A DNA stretch of 20,071 nt from Hymenoscyphus infarciens (Eukaryota; Ascomycota; Leotiomycetes; Helotiales; Helotiaceae), in the NCBI GenBank assembly GCA_001414345.1, contig LLCB01000583.1:1-20071 (forward strand), written 5' to 3'. The translations under genes and the position numbers were made by a program. This document shows positions 1 to 9,978 of the stretch, piece by piece; position 1 is the stretch's first letter, and each line of letters opens with the position of its first letter. The notes beneath the pieces were generated by a model that did not search any database, was not told where the DNA came from, and was given only the letters and a program-made list of their open reading frames with translations.

Positions 1-561
1 TCTACTACTTAAAAGTAAATCTTTATTATATATTTATATCTTTTAAGTAGTTCTACTACTTAAAAGTAAATCTTTACTATATATTTATAACTTTTAAGTA
101 GTTCTACTACTTAAAAGTAAATCTTTATTATATATTTATAATACTTAACTAGTTCTACTACTTAAAAGTAATCTTTTACTATATATTTATAACTTTTAAG
201 TAGTTCTACTACTTAAAAGTAATCTTTTACTATATATTATTAACTTTTAAGTAGTTCTACTACTTAAAAGTAAATCTTTACTATATATTTATAACTTTTA
301 AGTAGTTCTACTACTTAAAAGTAAATCTTTATTATATATTTATATCTTTTAAGTAGTTCTACTACTTAAAAGTAAATCTTTACTATATATTTATAACTTT
401 TAAGTAGTTCTACTACTTAAAAGTAAATCTTTATTATATATTTATAATACTTAACTAGTTCTACTACTTAAAAGTAATCTTTTACTATATATTTATAACT
501 TTTAAGTAGTTCTACTACTTAAAAGTAATCTTTTACTATATATTATTAACTTTTAAGTAGT
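1..561. repeat. 306-bp higher-order repeat inside array A
   Basis: Bases 1-255 (five units) recur as 307-561 with no difference that I can see, including the unusual third unit ending TAATACTTAACTAGT and the fifth with TATTATTAAC. The period is 306 bp, exactly six 51-bp units. The sixth unit differs between copies. This indicates recent multi-unit duplication by unequal exchange or replication slippage. A smaller exact duplication of a single unit with TATTCATAACC is at about 870-971. Confidence 0.9.
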
Positions 562-754
562 TCTACTACTTAAAAGTAAATCTTTTACTATATATTTATA
601 TCTTTTAAGTAGTTCTACTACTTAAAAGTAATTCTTTACTATATATTTATATCTTTTAAGTAGTTCTACTACTTAAAAGTAGCTTTTTTCTAAATATTAT
701 TAACTTTTAAGTAGGTCTACTACTTAAAAGTAATATTTTATAATATATTTATAT

Positions 755-781
755 CTTTTAAGTAGTAGAACTACTTAAAAG
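755..781. repeat. Palindrome with inverted loop (AGA instead of TCT)
   Basis: In this unit the arms are normal but the centre reads AGA, the reverse complement of the usual TCT. The loop sits at 767-769, still in 51-bp phase with the neighbouring loop at 716. The spacer before it (TAATATTTTATAATATAT) is also distinctive. This is consistent with a flip of the hairpin centre. Confidence 0.85.
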
Positions 782-1110
782 TAGCTTTTACTATATATTT
801 ATAACCTTTAAGTAGTTCTACTACTTAAAAGTAGCTTTTTCTTAAATATTATTAACTTTTAAGTAATTCTACTACTTAAAAGTAATCTTTTACTATATAT
901 TCATAACCTTTAAGTAACTCTACTACTTAAAAGTAATCTTTTACTATATATTCATAACCTTTAAGTAACTCTACTACTTAAAAGTAAATCTTTATTATAT
1001 ATTTATATCTTTTAAGTAGTTCTACTACTTAAAAGTAATCTTTTACTATATATTATTAACTTTTAAGTAAGTCTACTACTTAAAAGTAATGTTTTATAAT
1101 ATATTTATAA

Positions 1111-1137
1111 CCTTTAAGTAGTAGAACTACTTAAAAG
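1111..1137. repeat. Second loop-inverted palindrome
   Basis: Same AGA-centred palindrome with left arm CCTTTAAGTAGT, preceded by a near-identical distinctive spacer (TAATGTTTTATAATATAT). The shared neighbours suggest one inversion event that was later copied with its flanks, rather than two independent flips. Confidence 0.8.
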
Positions 1138-1290
1138 TAGCTTTTTCTTAAATATTATTAACTTTTAAGTAGTTCTACTACTTAAAAGTAAATCTTTTAC
1201 TATATATTTATAACTTTTAAGTAGTTCTACTACTTAAAAGTAATCTTTTACTATATATATATAACTTTTAAAAAGTTCTACTACTTAAAA

Positions 1291-1854
1291 CCGAGGCCTA
1301 GAAGTAAGTTCGTAGTTATAAGTAAGTAGGAAGTTAACTTATCTAAGAATAAGAGTAGGATTATATATATTATTATATAAACGCTTTAAAAAGGGTTAAA
1401 GACTTTTACCTCTAGAATTAATTAATACTACTATATCTATACGCTATAATAAATCCTCTTTCTTATATAGACAGTTTCCTAGATATAGTTATTATATCTC
1501 TAATACCTATATATATAAATTGTAAACTCTATTCCTAAATCCTATCCTAGAGTCCTATAAGTATAAACCCCTACTAGATAAATAAGGTATCTATTACTAG
1601 GACTAACATTTTAAGCTACTCTTAACTATTAATCTCGTCCTCTAACTTTATAATAATGGTTTTACTACGCTTAGTATAACAAAGGCGCTTAGTTTAGTAG
1701 TAATTCTTCTTCTTCTTTAGTATTTAGACTATAATCTTAGGATTATTTTTAGACAACTAATAGTACTTATGCTTTAATTTAGCTATATAAACCTAATATA
1801 ATTAGCTTATATATAAACTAAAAATAGATATAAAGTACTTATATTAATTCGTTA
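1291..1854. other. Non-coding interval after array A
   Basis: AT-rich, RIP-degraded sequence with no reading frame I can support. It begins with CCGAGGCC, one of the most GC-rich octamers of the window, exactly at the array boundary, which could mark an element end. I found no matching inverted or direct terminal repeat at the other array boundaries. The minus-strand relic downstream may have its C-terminal part or 3' flank here. Confidence 0.5.
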
Positions 1855-3712
1855 GATTTTCTTAGCAGCCTTAGTATTAGTAGCCTCCTAAAAGACCTTT
1901 ATCTATATCTAGTATAAGTTAAAGATAATAAAGGAATAATAGTAAGACCTATAGATTTAAAGGCTTCTTAGTTTTATTACTCCTTCTTAGCTTCCTCTTA
2001 TAGCTTTACCTTAGTATCTATATTACTTATGTTTACTTCCTTCTCTTAAAAGAGATCTATAGAGGCTTTAAACCTAGTAGCTATAGAGTGTAGTTTAGAA
2101 TACTTTTAGATATATTTATTATATTAATTAGTAGCCTCTAGAGTATCGTTTTATATATATTAGGGGAAATACTAGATTAGGATACTAAAGACATAGTAAT
2201 AAACCTCTAGGATATAGTAAGCCTCTTTAGTCGTCTTACTATAGATGATAGTATCGAAGTCGTTATCTAAGTTTCTTTAGACCTCGTTGGTTATACTAAA
2301 TACTAAAGATGATACTATTAAATAAGAGCCTTATGTCTTAGACTAGGCTCTTATAGCTATTATATTATAGTTAGTATATAAACTAAAGATATACTATTAT
2401 CTTATAAAAAGGTAAGAGAGTACTTACTAGTTAATTATATAAAGTACGACGTATATAAGAGGCCTCTAAGGCTTAAAAGTAAATAGTTGAGAATACTAAT
2501 AGATAGGTATATAGAGGTTTAATAAAAGTTAAGGTAAATGTTAAAGTTAAAGCCTTATCTTAGAAGAGGTAGATATAAGTAAGATAGTAAATCTAAAGAC
2601 ACGTAGTATAGCTATTATAAGTAACCTCTACTTATCCTTAATAGAATAGCATTTTATTAAACTTCTTAATTTATTATATTTCCTCTCTTAAACTTATTCT
2701 ATTCTATAGAATAAGTAAAATATAAATAAAGCTATCTTATATCTAGAAGCCTTATATTATTAAATATATAATCTTATAGTATTAAAGTAGCGAATCTTAG
2801 TAGAAAGTCTACGTCTAAGTATTTACTAGTTAAGAAAGAATTAGGAGTAGATATACTATTAAATATATTATTAAGTTAATTAAACTATTTCTTTCTTTAT
2901 AGACCTAGGATTATTACTATATATTATATAGCTAGTCCCTCGAGTTATTACTCCGAAAGCCCTAATAATAAGTCTTACGTCTATTTATATAGTATCTTAG
3001 CTAAGAAATACTAGACTAATTCCTTTTATTGTTTTTCTAGTAAGTTGTTAAACTCTTAATTGTTTATTTTCTAGTAAGGTATAATTTCTCTATTCTAATT
3101 AGAATCTAGCTATTAACTTATTAATTTATCTTAGTAGATTTTTCCTCTACTAAGACGAAAATACTCTTACCTTTTCTATATCTAGCCTTTAACTTAGATA
3201 AAATTATTAATCTTATTCTAATATAGCTATATAAAGTTCTTTTATTATAGAAGGAGTAGATAATAGCCGACCTAGAGAGTTTAATATAATTCCTCGATTT
3301 TCTTTAGGTTATTCCTTTATCCCTTCTTAATAATGTTATACTAGTGTATAAATTTTATAATAAACTTTTAGATATAAGAAGAGAGATAGTATTAATTTTT
3401 ACCTAATATTTTATACTAATCAAACCTATTTATTATAAGCTACTACCTTTTAAGCCTTTCTACCGCCTCTTTCTAAGCTATGGTCTCTAGAACATAGCTC
3501 TTCGATTTCAATTTTTCTATTTATATACTCTACTAGTCGATAACTAAATTATATAGCCTAGTATCTATATAACCTAGTCTAGGCTTCTTTGCCTACCTTC
3601 GGTTTATAGCTAATTCTTTAGTTAGTATTTAGAATTTTAGAGTTAAGAAGAGAAGAAGGGGTAGGTAGTACGTTAACTATTATATATACTAGTTATTACT
3701 ATAAAGGCTAGG
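1855..3712 (-). pseudogene. RIP-degraded coding relic, unidentified (minus strand)
   Basis: One minus-strand frame stays readable for about 620 codons from near 3712 down to 1855 with no shift. It has TAA/TAG codons where Gln or Trp would be expected and almost no TGA. The decoded text is protein-like: short peptides include PTPSSLL near the start, then IEIEELCSRDHSLERGGRK, IDVRLIIRAFGVIT and DNDFDTIIYSKTTKEA, and near the end KEVNISNIDTKVKL. Composition is basic and helical with an acidic/lysine-rich C-terminal stretch. I do not recognise the family and see no transposase or reverse-transcriptase motif. The coding strand is purine-rich, as in the other relics, which supports the strand. Start and end are approximate. 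It is divergent from the plus-strand relic beginning at 4382, with about 670 bp between them. Confidence 0.45.
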
Positions 3713-4381
3713 TATATTATAGGTAGTAGGGTTTAGTGTATAGTTTATCTAAGATCTATTACTATTCTATAAAGTATATAGAATCTAAAAAGGATTCTAT
3801 TATTATATTTATAGTTTTAATATTAGTATAGAAAAGAATCTAATACTTAAATCTAGGGATTTAGCGTATTACGTTACTATAGGGATTAAACTCTACTACT
3901 ATTATAGAAGTATAATCTATAGCTAGTTTTTTATATGTTTTATATAAATATTATAACGTAGTTATATATTAAAAAAGACTATATTCTATTATTTAAAGGT
4001 TATAAGAACTATTCTTGTGTTTAGTAGTTTTTATATTACTAACTATATGTCTTAATACTACTCTTAAAGGTACTATATACCTAACTATACTAAGAGGCTA
4101 GAACGAATAACCTAGAAGTACTTACTTTTATATATTTTTATTTTACTATGTTTTAGAAAATATATAAAGTTAGAGCTATTTAAATAGTAGATATTACTAT
4201 TATTTATAACTTTTAAAATATAAAGTAATATAATAGATATAATAAGTAACCCTTAAAAGTATAGTAGCTTTTAGCGCTTATTATTCTTAATAGAGGAGTT
4301 AGTACTGTTAATTAAAAACTAACACTACTTATTCTTATTATTATTTATACTAAAATAAACTTCTTATTACTAACCGCGTAG
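3713..4381. other. Intergenic interval between two divergent relics
   Basis: No frame is convincing here. The interval lies between the apparent 5' ends of a minus-strand relic and a plus-strand relic, so it may once have held two promoters. No core element can be recognised after RIP. Contains ordinary CA/TG-poor sequence and no tandem repeat. Confidence 0.4.
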
Positions 4382-6560
4382 ATGTAATATAATATAACTT
4401 AAACCTCTAATACGAACGTTTAAAATTATTAACTATATATCTAGAGTATTAAAGTAGGCTTTAACTCTACTCCTACTATAGGTAATTAAGTTATCTACTA
4501 CTATAGACTTTCTAAAGATATTAAATAGTATATAAGGATAATAGTTAATATATTAAATAAAGAGTTAGAAATAATCTAAGAATAATATAGTCTATTTAAT
4601 ATTAATAATATACTTAAGAAGAAGTAAGAGGTAGATAATTTATTCTTAGAGGCTTAGAAAGAGATGCTTATATACTAGGCTTTATAGAACTATAGTATAT
4701 CTAGGTAGAGTCTCTTCTAGTCTAAAATATATAAAGATATTCTAGAAAGTTATAGAGAGGTTAATAATTAATTTAAAGACTTAGAGGATAAGAAGTTAAG
4801 AGGGTAAGGGGTTAGCTAGATAGCTTATTACTACTAATAGCTAACTAAGGAGGAAAAGGCTAAACTTTAAAAGAGGGCTCTAGAAGAGAGTAAGGCTTAG
4901 GTAGAAGTTTTTCGTAACCTACTACCTTATTTAGAAGAGAGTTAAAACACGTCTAAGTATATTAAGAAAGCGCTAGTTTAGTAAGAGTAAGAGTTTATAA
5001 GATAAGCTAGAGTAGCTATTAAAGTAAAGTTAAAATGCTATAATATTATATAACCCCTATTTAGCTAAATAATAACTTATGCTAATTATATTCTAGTCTA
5101 AAAAGCTTAACTAACTTAGGTATAATATAGTTTTTATAATCGTAGATAGAGATAATACTAATATGTCTAAGATATTAATATTTAGAGGAATAGAGAATAG
5201 GTTAATATTTCTTAATCTCTATGAATAGAAGAAACTTAGGTTTTATACTTTTAATATATAGGTAAAAACATTAAACCTATTAATCCTATTATTTAAGCCT
5301 AGTCTTAAGAGAGTTCGTAATACTACTCTTAAGTAATATAAGATCTAGTTATATCTAGGTAATATTACTTTATCTACTTACTTAGAAAACACTACTTCTA
5401 ATTAAGCTAGCTATTAAGCTAGTACTTATAGTATACTAGCTAGGCGTTCTATAATAATTATAAAGCTATTTATAAGTTATAAGGCTATTAGAGCGTATAG
5501 GAGTAGTTCTAGAATAAAGATAAGAATACTAAATAAAAAGGATTAAGATAGAGACTTTATAAGGAAGAAAATCAAGCTTATTTATAGGCCGGATTTAGTA
5601 TAGGAAACTATATAAGATAAATATGATTTATAAAGAGCTATAGATAAGTATATTCGTCGTTAGATTTATAAGAGGCTTATATAGACTTCTCTTATTATAT
5701 ATTTTTAAAGAATAAATTAAATTAAAGCTAGTAGGATTTTAAGGGATTTAGAGAATAGATTTATATAACCTATTTAGCTATTTAGTCTACTAAAACAGTC
5801 TAATATTTTAGACTTACTAGTAATTATTAATTATAACTTTTAAGGTTATTTAAAATCCTATTTTATACTAGAGCTTTTATATCCTTAAAACCTTATAGAT
5901 TAGAGTATTTTTACGATTACTTTTTAAAGTTTTTTTTAACTTTAGCTAGAATAAAATTTAATTAATAAAAAGGCTTATATTTAGTTTTAGACTATAAATA
6001 TAAAACTTAAAGAAAAATAGCTTAAAAGTTAAGAAATCTCTTAGTATCTATTACTACTATTAAAGAAGTTCTTAGTTATTACTTTTATTATTCTTAGGTT
6101 TTAATATACTAGTTAAATAATATTTAAAATATTTTATTAGATATTTTATAGAATATCTTATAAAATAAATAGTTACTAAGATATACTAACTATATATAGC
6201 GAGTACTACTTTACTTATTATATCTACTCTAAGCTAGTCTTAAACTTTTATCTAATTATTATGCTACTTATAGTATCTAGATTTATTCTTAAAACCTTAG
6301 TAGATAAGTAAGTGTTATAAATAGTTATAAATAGTTAGTATACTTATCTAAGTATATATAAGATTATAAGAGATTCTTAGCTATATTAGTTAGTAAATTA
6401 TTAGATAGATTTTAGAGACGATTTAATAGAATACGATCTTCTATCTTATAAAAGTCGCTTTTTAAAAAGGTCGCTTCTATCTTGAACTTAGTATTATATA
6501 TTTTATAATTTAATATTCTAAGATTCTAAGAACTATATATTATTTAGCTAGTACTTAGCT
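4382..6560 (+). pseudogene. RIP-degraded coding relic, unidentified (plus strand)
   Basis: A plus-strand frame from a surviving ATG at 4382 gives lysine/glutamate-rich helical text to about 5040 (for example KDILESYREVNN, then TKEEKAKL), with TAA/TAG in Gln-like positions. From about 5760 to 6500 the same frame is again strongly protein-like (KPYRLEYFYDYFLKFFLTLA, KGLYLVLDYKYKT, KRFLAILVSKLLDRF). Between about 5040 and 5700 this frame is unusually stop-dense and another plus frame has fewer stops, so a frameshift, an intron or a very Gln-rich stretch is possible. The full span would be about 720 codons. The N-terminal part resembles a coiled-coil; I recognise no catalytic motif and assign no function. 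The start is only a guess because RIP removes ATG codons. It ends before array B. Confidence 0.42.
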
Positions 6561-6758
6561 AGATAAAGCTAATATAATATAATCTATAATTTATTTACTT
6601 TAATAAAGAAAGATCTAAAATATAAGTAGCTAAAGTTAGAATAGCTATAGTAGTATATTAGATAAATAACTAAATTAAAGATATATTAATATCTAGTAGC
6701 TAGATTTAAATAGTTTAAATAAAATTACTTATTTATAGATTTACGTTTTAGTAATTTA
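6561..6758. other. Short spacer before array B
   Basis: RIP-degraded AT-rich sequence between the relic frame and the first recognisable array-B arm (ACTACTTAAAG at 6759). Nothing else is supported. Confidence 0.4.
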
Positions 6759-7253
6759 ACTACTTAAAGTATAAAGCTTTATATATATTTATAGCTTTTA
6801 AGTAGTTTTATAAGTTAAAATAGTAATATTTATAAAGATTTAAAGCTTTTAAGTAGTTCTACTACTTAAAATAGTAGTATTTATATAGATTTAAAGTTTT
6901 TAAGTAGTTCTACTACGTAAAAAAGATATAATTATAAAGATTTAAAGCTTTTTAGTAGTTCTACTACTTAAAATAAGTATTTAAAATAATATTTATAACT
7001 CTTAAGTAGTTCTACTACTTAAAATAGTAGTATTTATAAAGATTTAAAGCTTTTAAGTAGTTCTACTACTTTAAAATAGTAGTATTTATATAGATTTAAA
7101 GCTTTTTAGTAGTTCTACTACGTAAAAAAGATATAATTATAAAGATTTAAAGCTTTTTAGTAGTTCTACTACTTAAAATAAGTATTTAAAATAATATTTA
7201 AGTAGTTCTACTACTTAAAATAGTAGTATTTATAAAGATTTAAAGCTTTTAAG
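6759..7253. repeat. Tandem array B, 51-bp palindromic minisatellite (left part)
   Basis: About ten units with the same palindrome arms and TCT loop as array A but a different 24-bp spacer family. Two spacer types alternate: TAGTAGTATTTATATAGATT and AAAGATATAATTATAAAGATT, both followed by TAAAGC. Loops fall at 6858, 6909, 6960, 7011, 7062, 7114 and 7165, a 51-bp period with one 52-bp unit, then 7207 after a shortened 42-bp unit. The first units (6759-6840) are degenerate. A higher-order duplication is visible: the run containing an ACTACGTAAAA unit, then an AATAAGTATTTAAAATAAT unit, occurs at about 6909-7000 and again at about 7114-7200. Confidence 0.93.
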
Positions 7254-7255
7254 TA
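7254..7255. repeat. Left TA target-site duplication
   Basis: The array reads CTTTTAAG then TA here, and resumes after the second TA at 8795-8796 with GTTCTACTAC. Keeping one TA restores a standard unit: the loop falls at 7207 plus 51. Confidence 0.88.
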
Positions 7256-7385
7256 CTAGTTAGCTTTAGAGATTTATATATATAGGATTTATTAAGTAAA
7301 GTAAATAAAGAGAGTAACTAATTATATAATTAAATAAAATTCTAATTAAATAAGATTCTCTACTAACTTACTATATAAGTTAGTT
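7256..7385 (+). repeat. Left terminal inverted repeat
   Basis: Starts CTAGTTAGCTTTAGAGAT. It aligns with the inverse of the right end through a shared GGATTTA(A/T)T block, a TAATTATATAATTAA block and an internal hairpin at 7364-7382 (arms TAACTTA and TAAGTTA), with indels between. The hairpin lies about 108 bp from the tip, matching the right side. Confidence 0.8.
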
Positions 7386-7825
7386 ATAGCGATCTTAAAT
7401 TCGTAGTAACTTTAAAACCTATATCTTATACTCTTTAATATATAATAAATCATCTACTAAGCCTAATTGAGTAATTTTTATATATTTTATATAATAGTAC
7501 GAAATATATATAACTATAGAAGAAGTATATAGAAGTGCGTTTAGTAGAATAACGTATATAAATACTAGGCTCTAATATAGAAGAAAAGAATAAACTATCT
7601 CTCTTCTATACTAAGTATAAACGTCTATATATAAGAGGTTAGAAGCTACTAAGTTCTAATAATAATAATAACCGAGCTCTACTTAATATAGTTAATACTA
7701 AATAATAAGAGCTAAAAAGCTAAATATATAATATCTAAACCTTAATCTCTTTTATATATAAATATTAGAGATTAATACCTTTAGTACTTTGCTTATATAA
7801 GTATTAGTTATTTATAATCTTAGCC

Positions 7826-7860
7826 TAGAGATATTAGTAGTACTTAGAGATATTAGTAGT
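7826..7860. repeat. Short direct duplication in the TIR element
   Basis: TAGAGATATTAGTAGT occurs at 7826-7841 and again at 7845-7860, a 19-bp offset. Likely slippage or a small tandem duplication; no function inferred. Confidence 0.75.
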
Positions 7861-8029
7861 TTTATAAATACTAACAATTTAAGATAGCGTACTATTATAT
7901 AATAATTTAAAATAGTATACTATTATATTTAGATAGTTTTATACTAACTTATTAAAAGTCTTTATAATAACTAAATAATTAAAGATAATCTCTATACTAT
8001 TTTATAATTAATTAGATTACGATTATTTC

Positions 8030-8047
8030 TTTTTTTTTTTTTTTTTT
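8030..8047. repeat. Homopolymer tract of 18 T
   Basis: An uninterrupted run of 18 T, the longest homopolymer I see. It lies within the TIR element. On the minus strand it is an A18 tract, so a poly(A) tail of a small retroposed sequence is conceivable, but I see no second signature of that. Confidence 0.9.
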
Positions 8048-8436
8048 ATAATTAATAGTCTATTTATCTACTCTAGTAGATATATAGACGTACTATTTAG
8101 GTCTAGTCTATAAATATAGTTACGAGCTATCGGCTCTGTATCTAGAGCTAATAAAAGAAAGATAAAAGAGACCTAGACCTCTATCTCGACCTTGCCTTCT
8201 GATTTAGTATATGTTATGTTATAATGTAATAGCCCTCTTAAGAGCTTAGTTAGTATAGATAATAATCGTCTAAAAGTGCTGCTCTAGCTATCTCTTTTAT
8301 AGTGCCTCTTATTTATAGAGGCGAATGTGTTTTAGTATATACTATAAATTAGTCTAAGAGACTACTTATAAGTATGAAAGAGATAGTTTTAGGTATAGGT
8401 TACGATTATAAGCTTTTAGAGAGAGTCTTAGCGGAT

Positions 8437-8476
8437 CTTAGTAGGCCTTAGTAGGCCTTAGTAGACCTTAGTAGGC
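8437..8476. repeat. 10-bp tandem repeat, four copies
   Basis: CTTAGTAGGC is repeated at 8437, 8447, 8457 (with AC for GC) and 8467. Units are GC-richer than their surroundings and contain GGCC. Lies inside the TIR element, outside the terminal repeats. Confidence 0.88.
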
Positions 8477-8661
8477 TACTCTACCTTTTTATTAAAGTGT
8501 AGTAATAAATTAGTACTAAAGAGCCATATGTTTTAAATACTTATTCTATTATAAATATAGCTCTTTACTAGTCTATATTTAATTATATCTAATAATTACT
8601 ATTTTTCGACTATTAGTTATTAAGTAATTAATTATTTAGATTATATCTTTAGAGTTATAAT

Positions 8662-8794
8662 AAGTAACTCGTATAACGAGTTAGTAATAATTTATTTAGA
8701 CTTTTAATTAATTATATAATTAGCTTATTAAATCCTCTACTCTAACTTACTTCACTTATAAAGACTTAATATATATATCTCTAAAGCTAACTAG
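8662..8794 (-). repeat. Right terminal inverted repeat
   Basis: Ends ATCTCTAAAGCTAACTAG, the inverse of the left tip. It carries TTAATTATATAATTA and a stronger hairpin at 8665-8683 (arms TAACTCGT and ACGAGTTA), about 111 bp from the tip. This mirrors the left hairpin and suggests a conserved transposase-binding or structural site. Confidence 0.8.
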
Positions 8795-8796
8795 TA
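8795..8796. repeat. Right TA target-site duplication
   Basis: Second copy of the TA dinucleotide; the array unit continues from 8797 with GTTCTACTACTTAAAA. Confidence 0.88.
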
Positions 8797-9978
8797 GTTC
8801 TACTACTTAAAATAAGTATTTTAAATAATATTTATAACTTTTAAGTAGTTCTACTACTTAAAATAGTAGTATTTATATAGATTTAAAGCTTTAAAATAGT
8901 TCTACTACTTAAAATAGTAGTTTTTATATAGATTTATAACTCTTAAGTAGTTCTACTACTTAAAATAGTAGTATTTATAAAGATTTAAAGCTTTTAAATA
9001 GTTCTACTACTTAAAAAAGATATAATTATAAAGATTTAAAGCTTTTAAGTAGTTCTACTACTTAAAATAGTAGTATTTATATAGATTTAAAGCTTTTAAG
9101 TAGTTCTACTACTTAAAATAGTAGTATTTATATAGATTTAAAGTTTTTAAGTAGTTCTACTACTTAAAAAAGATATAATTATAAAGATTTAAAGCTTTTA
9201 AGTAGTTCTACTACTTAAAAAAGATATAATTATAAAGATTTAAAGCTTTTTAGTAGTTCTACTACTTAAAATAGTAGTTTTTATATAGATTTATAACTCT
9301 TAAGTAGTTCTACTACTTAAAATAGTAGTATTTATAAAGATTTAAAGCTTTTAAGTAGTTCTACTACTTAAAATAGTAGTATTTATATAGATTTATAACT
9401 CTTAAGTAGTTCTACTACTTAAAATAGTAGTATTTATATAGATTTAAAGCTTTTAAGTAGTTCTACTACTTAAAAAAGATATAATTATAAAGATTTAAAG
9501 CTTTTTAGTAGTTCTACTACTTAAAATAGTAGTTTTTATATAGATTTAAAGCTTTTAAGTAGTTCTACTACTTAAAATAGTAGTATTTATATAGATTTAA
9601 AGTTTTTAAGTAGTTCTACTACTTAAAAAAGATATAATTATATAGATTTAAAGTTTTTAAGTAGTTCTACTACTTAAAAAAGATATAATTATAAAGATTT
9701 AAAGCTTTTAAGTAGTTCTACTACTTAAAAAAGATATAATTATAAAGATTTAAAGCTTTTTAGTAGTTCTACTACTTAAAATAGTAGTTTTTATATAGAT
9801 TTAAAGCTTTAAAGTAGTTCTACTACTTAAAATAGTAATATTTATATAGATTTAAAGCTTTTAAGTAGTTCTATTACTTAAAATAGTAGTATTTATATAG
9901 ATTTAAAGTTTTTAAGTAGTTCTACTACTTAAAATAGTAATATTTATATAACTTTTATCTATATTTATAGCTTTTAAG
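8797..9978. repeat. Tandem array B (right part)
   Basis: Continuation of the array interrupted by the TIR element; about 23 units with loops at 9003, 9054, 9105, 9156, 9207, 9258 and so on, a strict 51-bp period. Spacer types are mixed: TAGTAGTATTTATATAGATT, TAGTAGTTTTTATATAGATT and AAAGATATAATTATAAAGATT. Runs of the same spacer order recur: two AAAGATATAATT units followed by a TAGTAGTTTTT unit appear near 9156-9308 and again near 9666-9818, suggesting multi-unit duplications of about 510 bp. The last unit (9921-9978) is degenerate and ends at CTTTTAAG. Confidence 0.94.

Larger units (their letters stand above)
1..1290. repeat. Tandem array A, 51-bp palindromic minisatellite (left block)
   Basis: About 25 head-to-tail units; the loop TCT recurs at 1, 52, 103, 154, 205, 256 and 307, a strict 51-bp period. 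Each unit has arm CTTTTAAGTAGT, loop TCT and arm ACTACTTAAAAG (a 12-bp hairpin), followed by a 24-bp spacer of the type taatcttttactatatattt. Spacer variants include TATTATTAAC endings and a TAATACTTAACTAGT arm variant that breaks the palindrome. The array runs off the left window edge and ends at ACTTAAAA directly before a GC-rich CCGAGGCC. No coding capacity is seen. It may be satellite DNA or a subterminal repeat block of a transposon; the sequence alone does not decide. Confidence 0.95.
7256..8794. mobile_element. TA-inserting TIR element (Tc1/mariner-like), 1539 bp, degraded
   Basis: The ends are CTAGTTAGCTTTAGAGAT and its exact inverse (18 bp perfect), continuing as imperfect inverted repeats for roughly 125 bp. 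The element is flanked by a TA duplication, and its removal rejoins the array-B unit in perfect 51-bp phase, so both borders are exact to the base. Known: TA duplication is typical of the Tc1/mariner/pogo superfamily, which in ascomycetes includes Fot1-like elements of about 1.8-2 kb. I could not find a readable DDE transposase on either strand, so it may be a non-autonomous derivative or one whose coding part is destroyed. Internally it holds an 18-T tract, a 10-bp tandem repeat, and a zone (8.1-8.54 kb) where TG survives but CA does not. Confidence 0.82.

Noticed and set aside
8030..8047. Poly(A) tail of a minus-strand retroelement
   Set aside because: Only the homopolymer supports it; no target-site duplication or adjacent retroelement sequence could be found.
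8797..9978. CRISPR-like architecture (27-bp palindromic repeat, 24-bp spacer)
   Set aside because: Spacers are not unique but fall in a few recurring families, the unit is a simple 51-bp tandem repeat, no cas genes exist, and the context is a RIP-mutated fungal genome.
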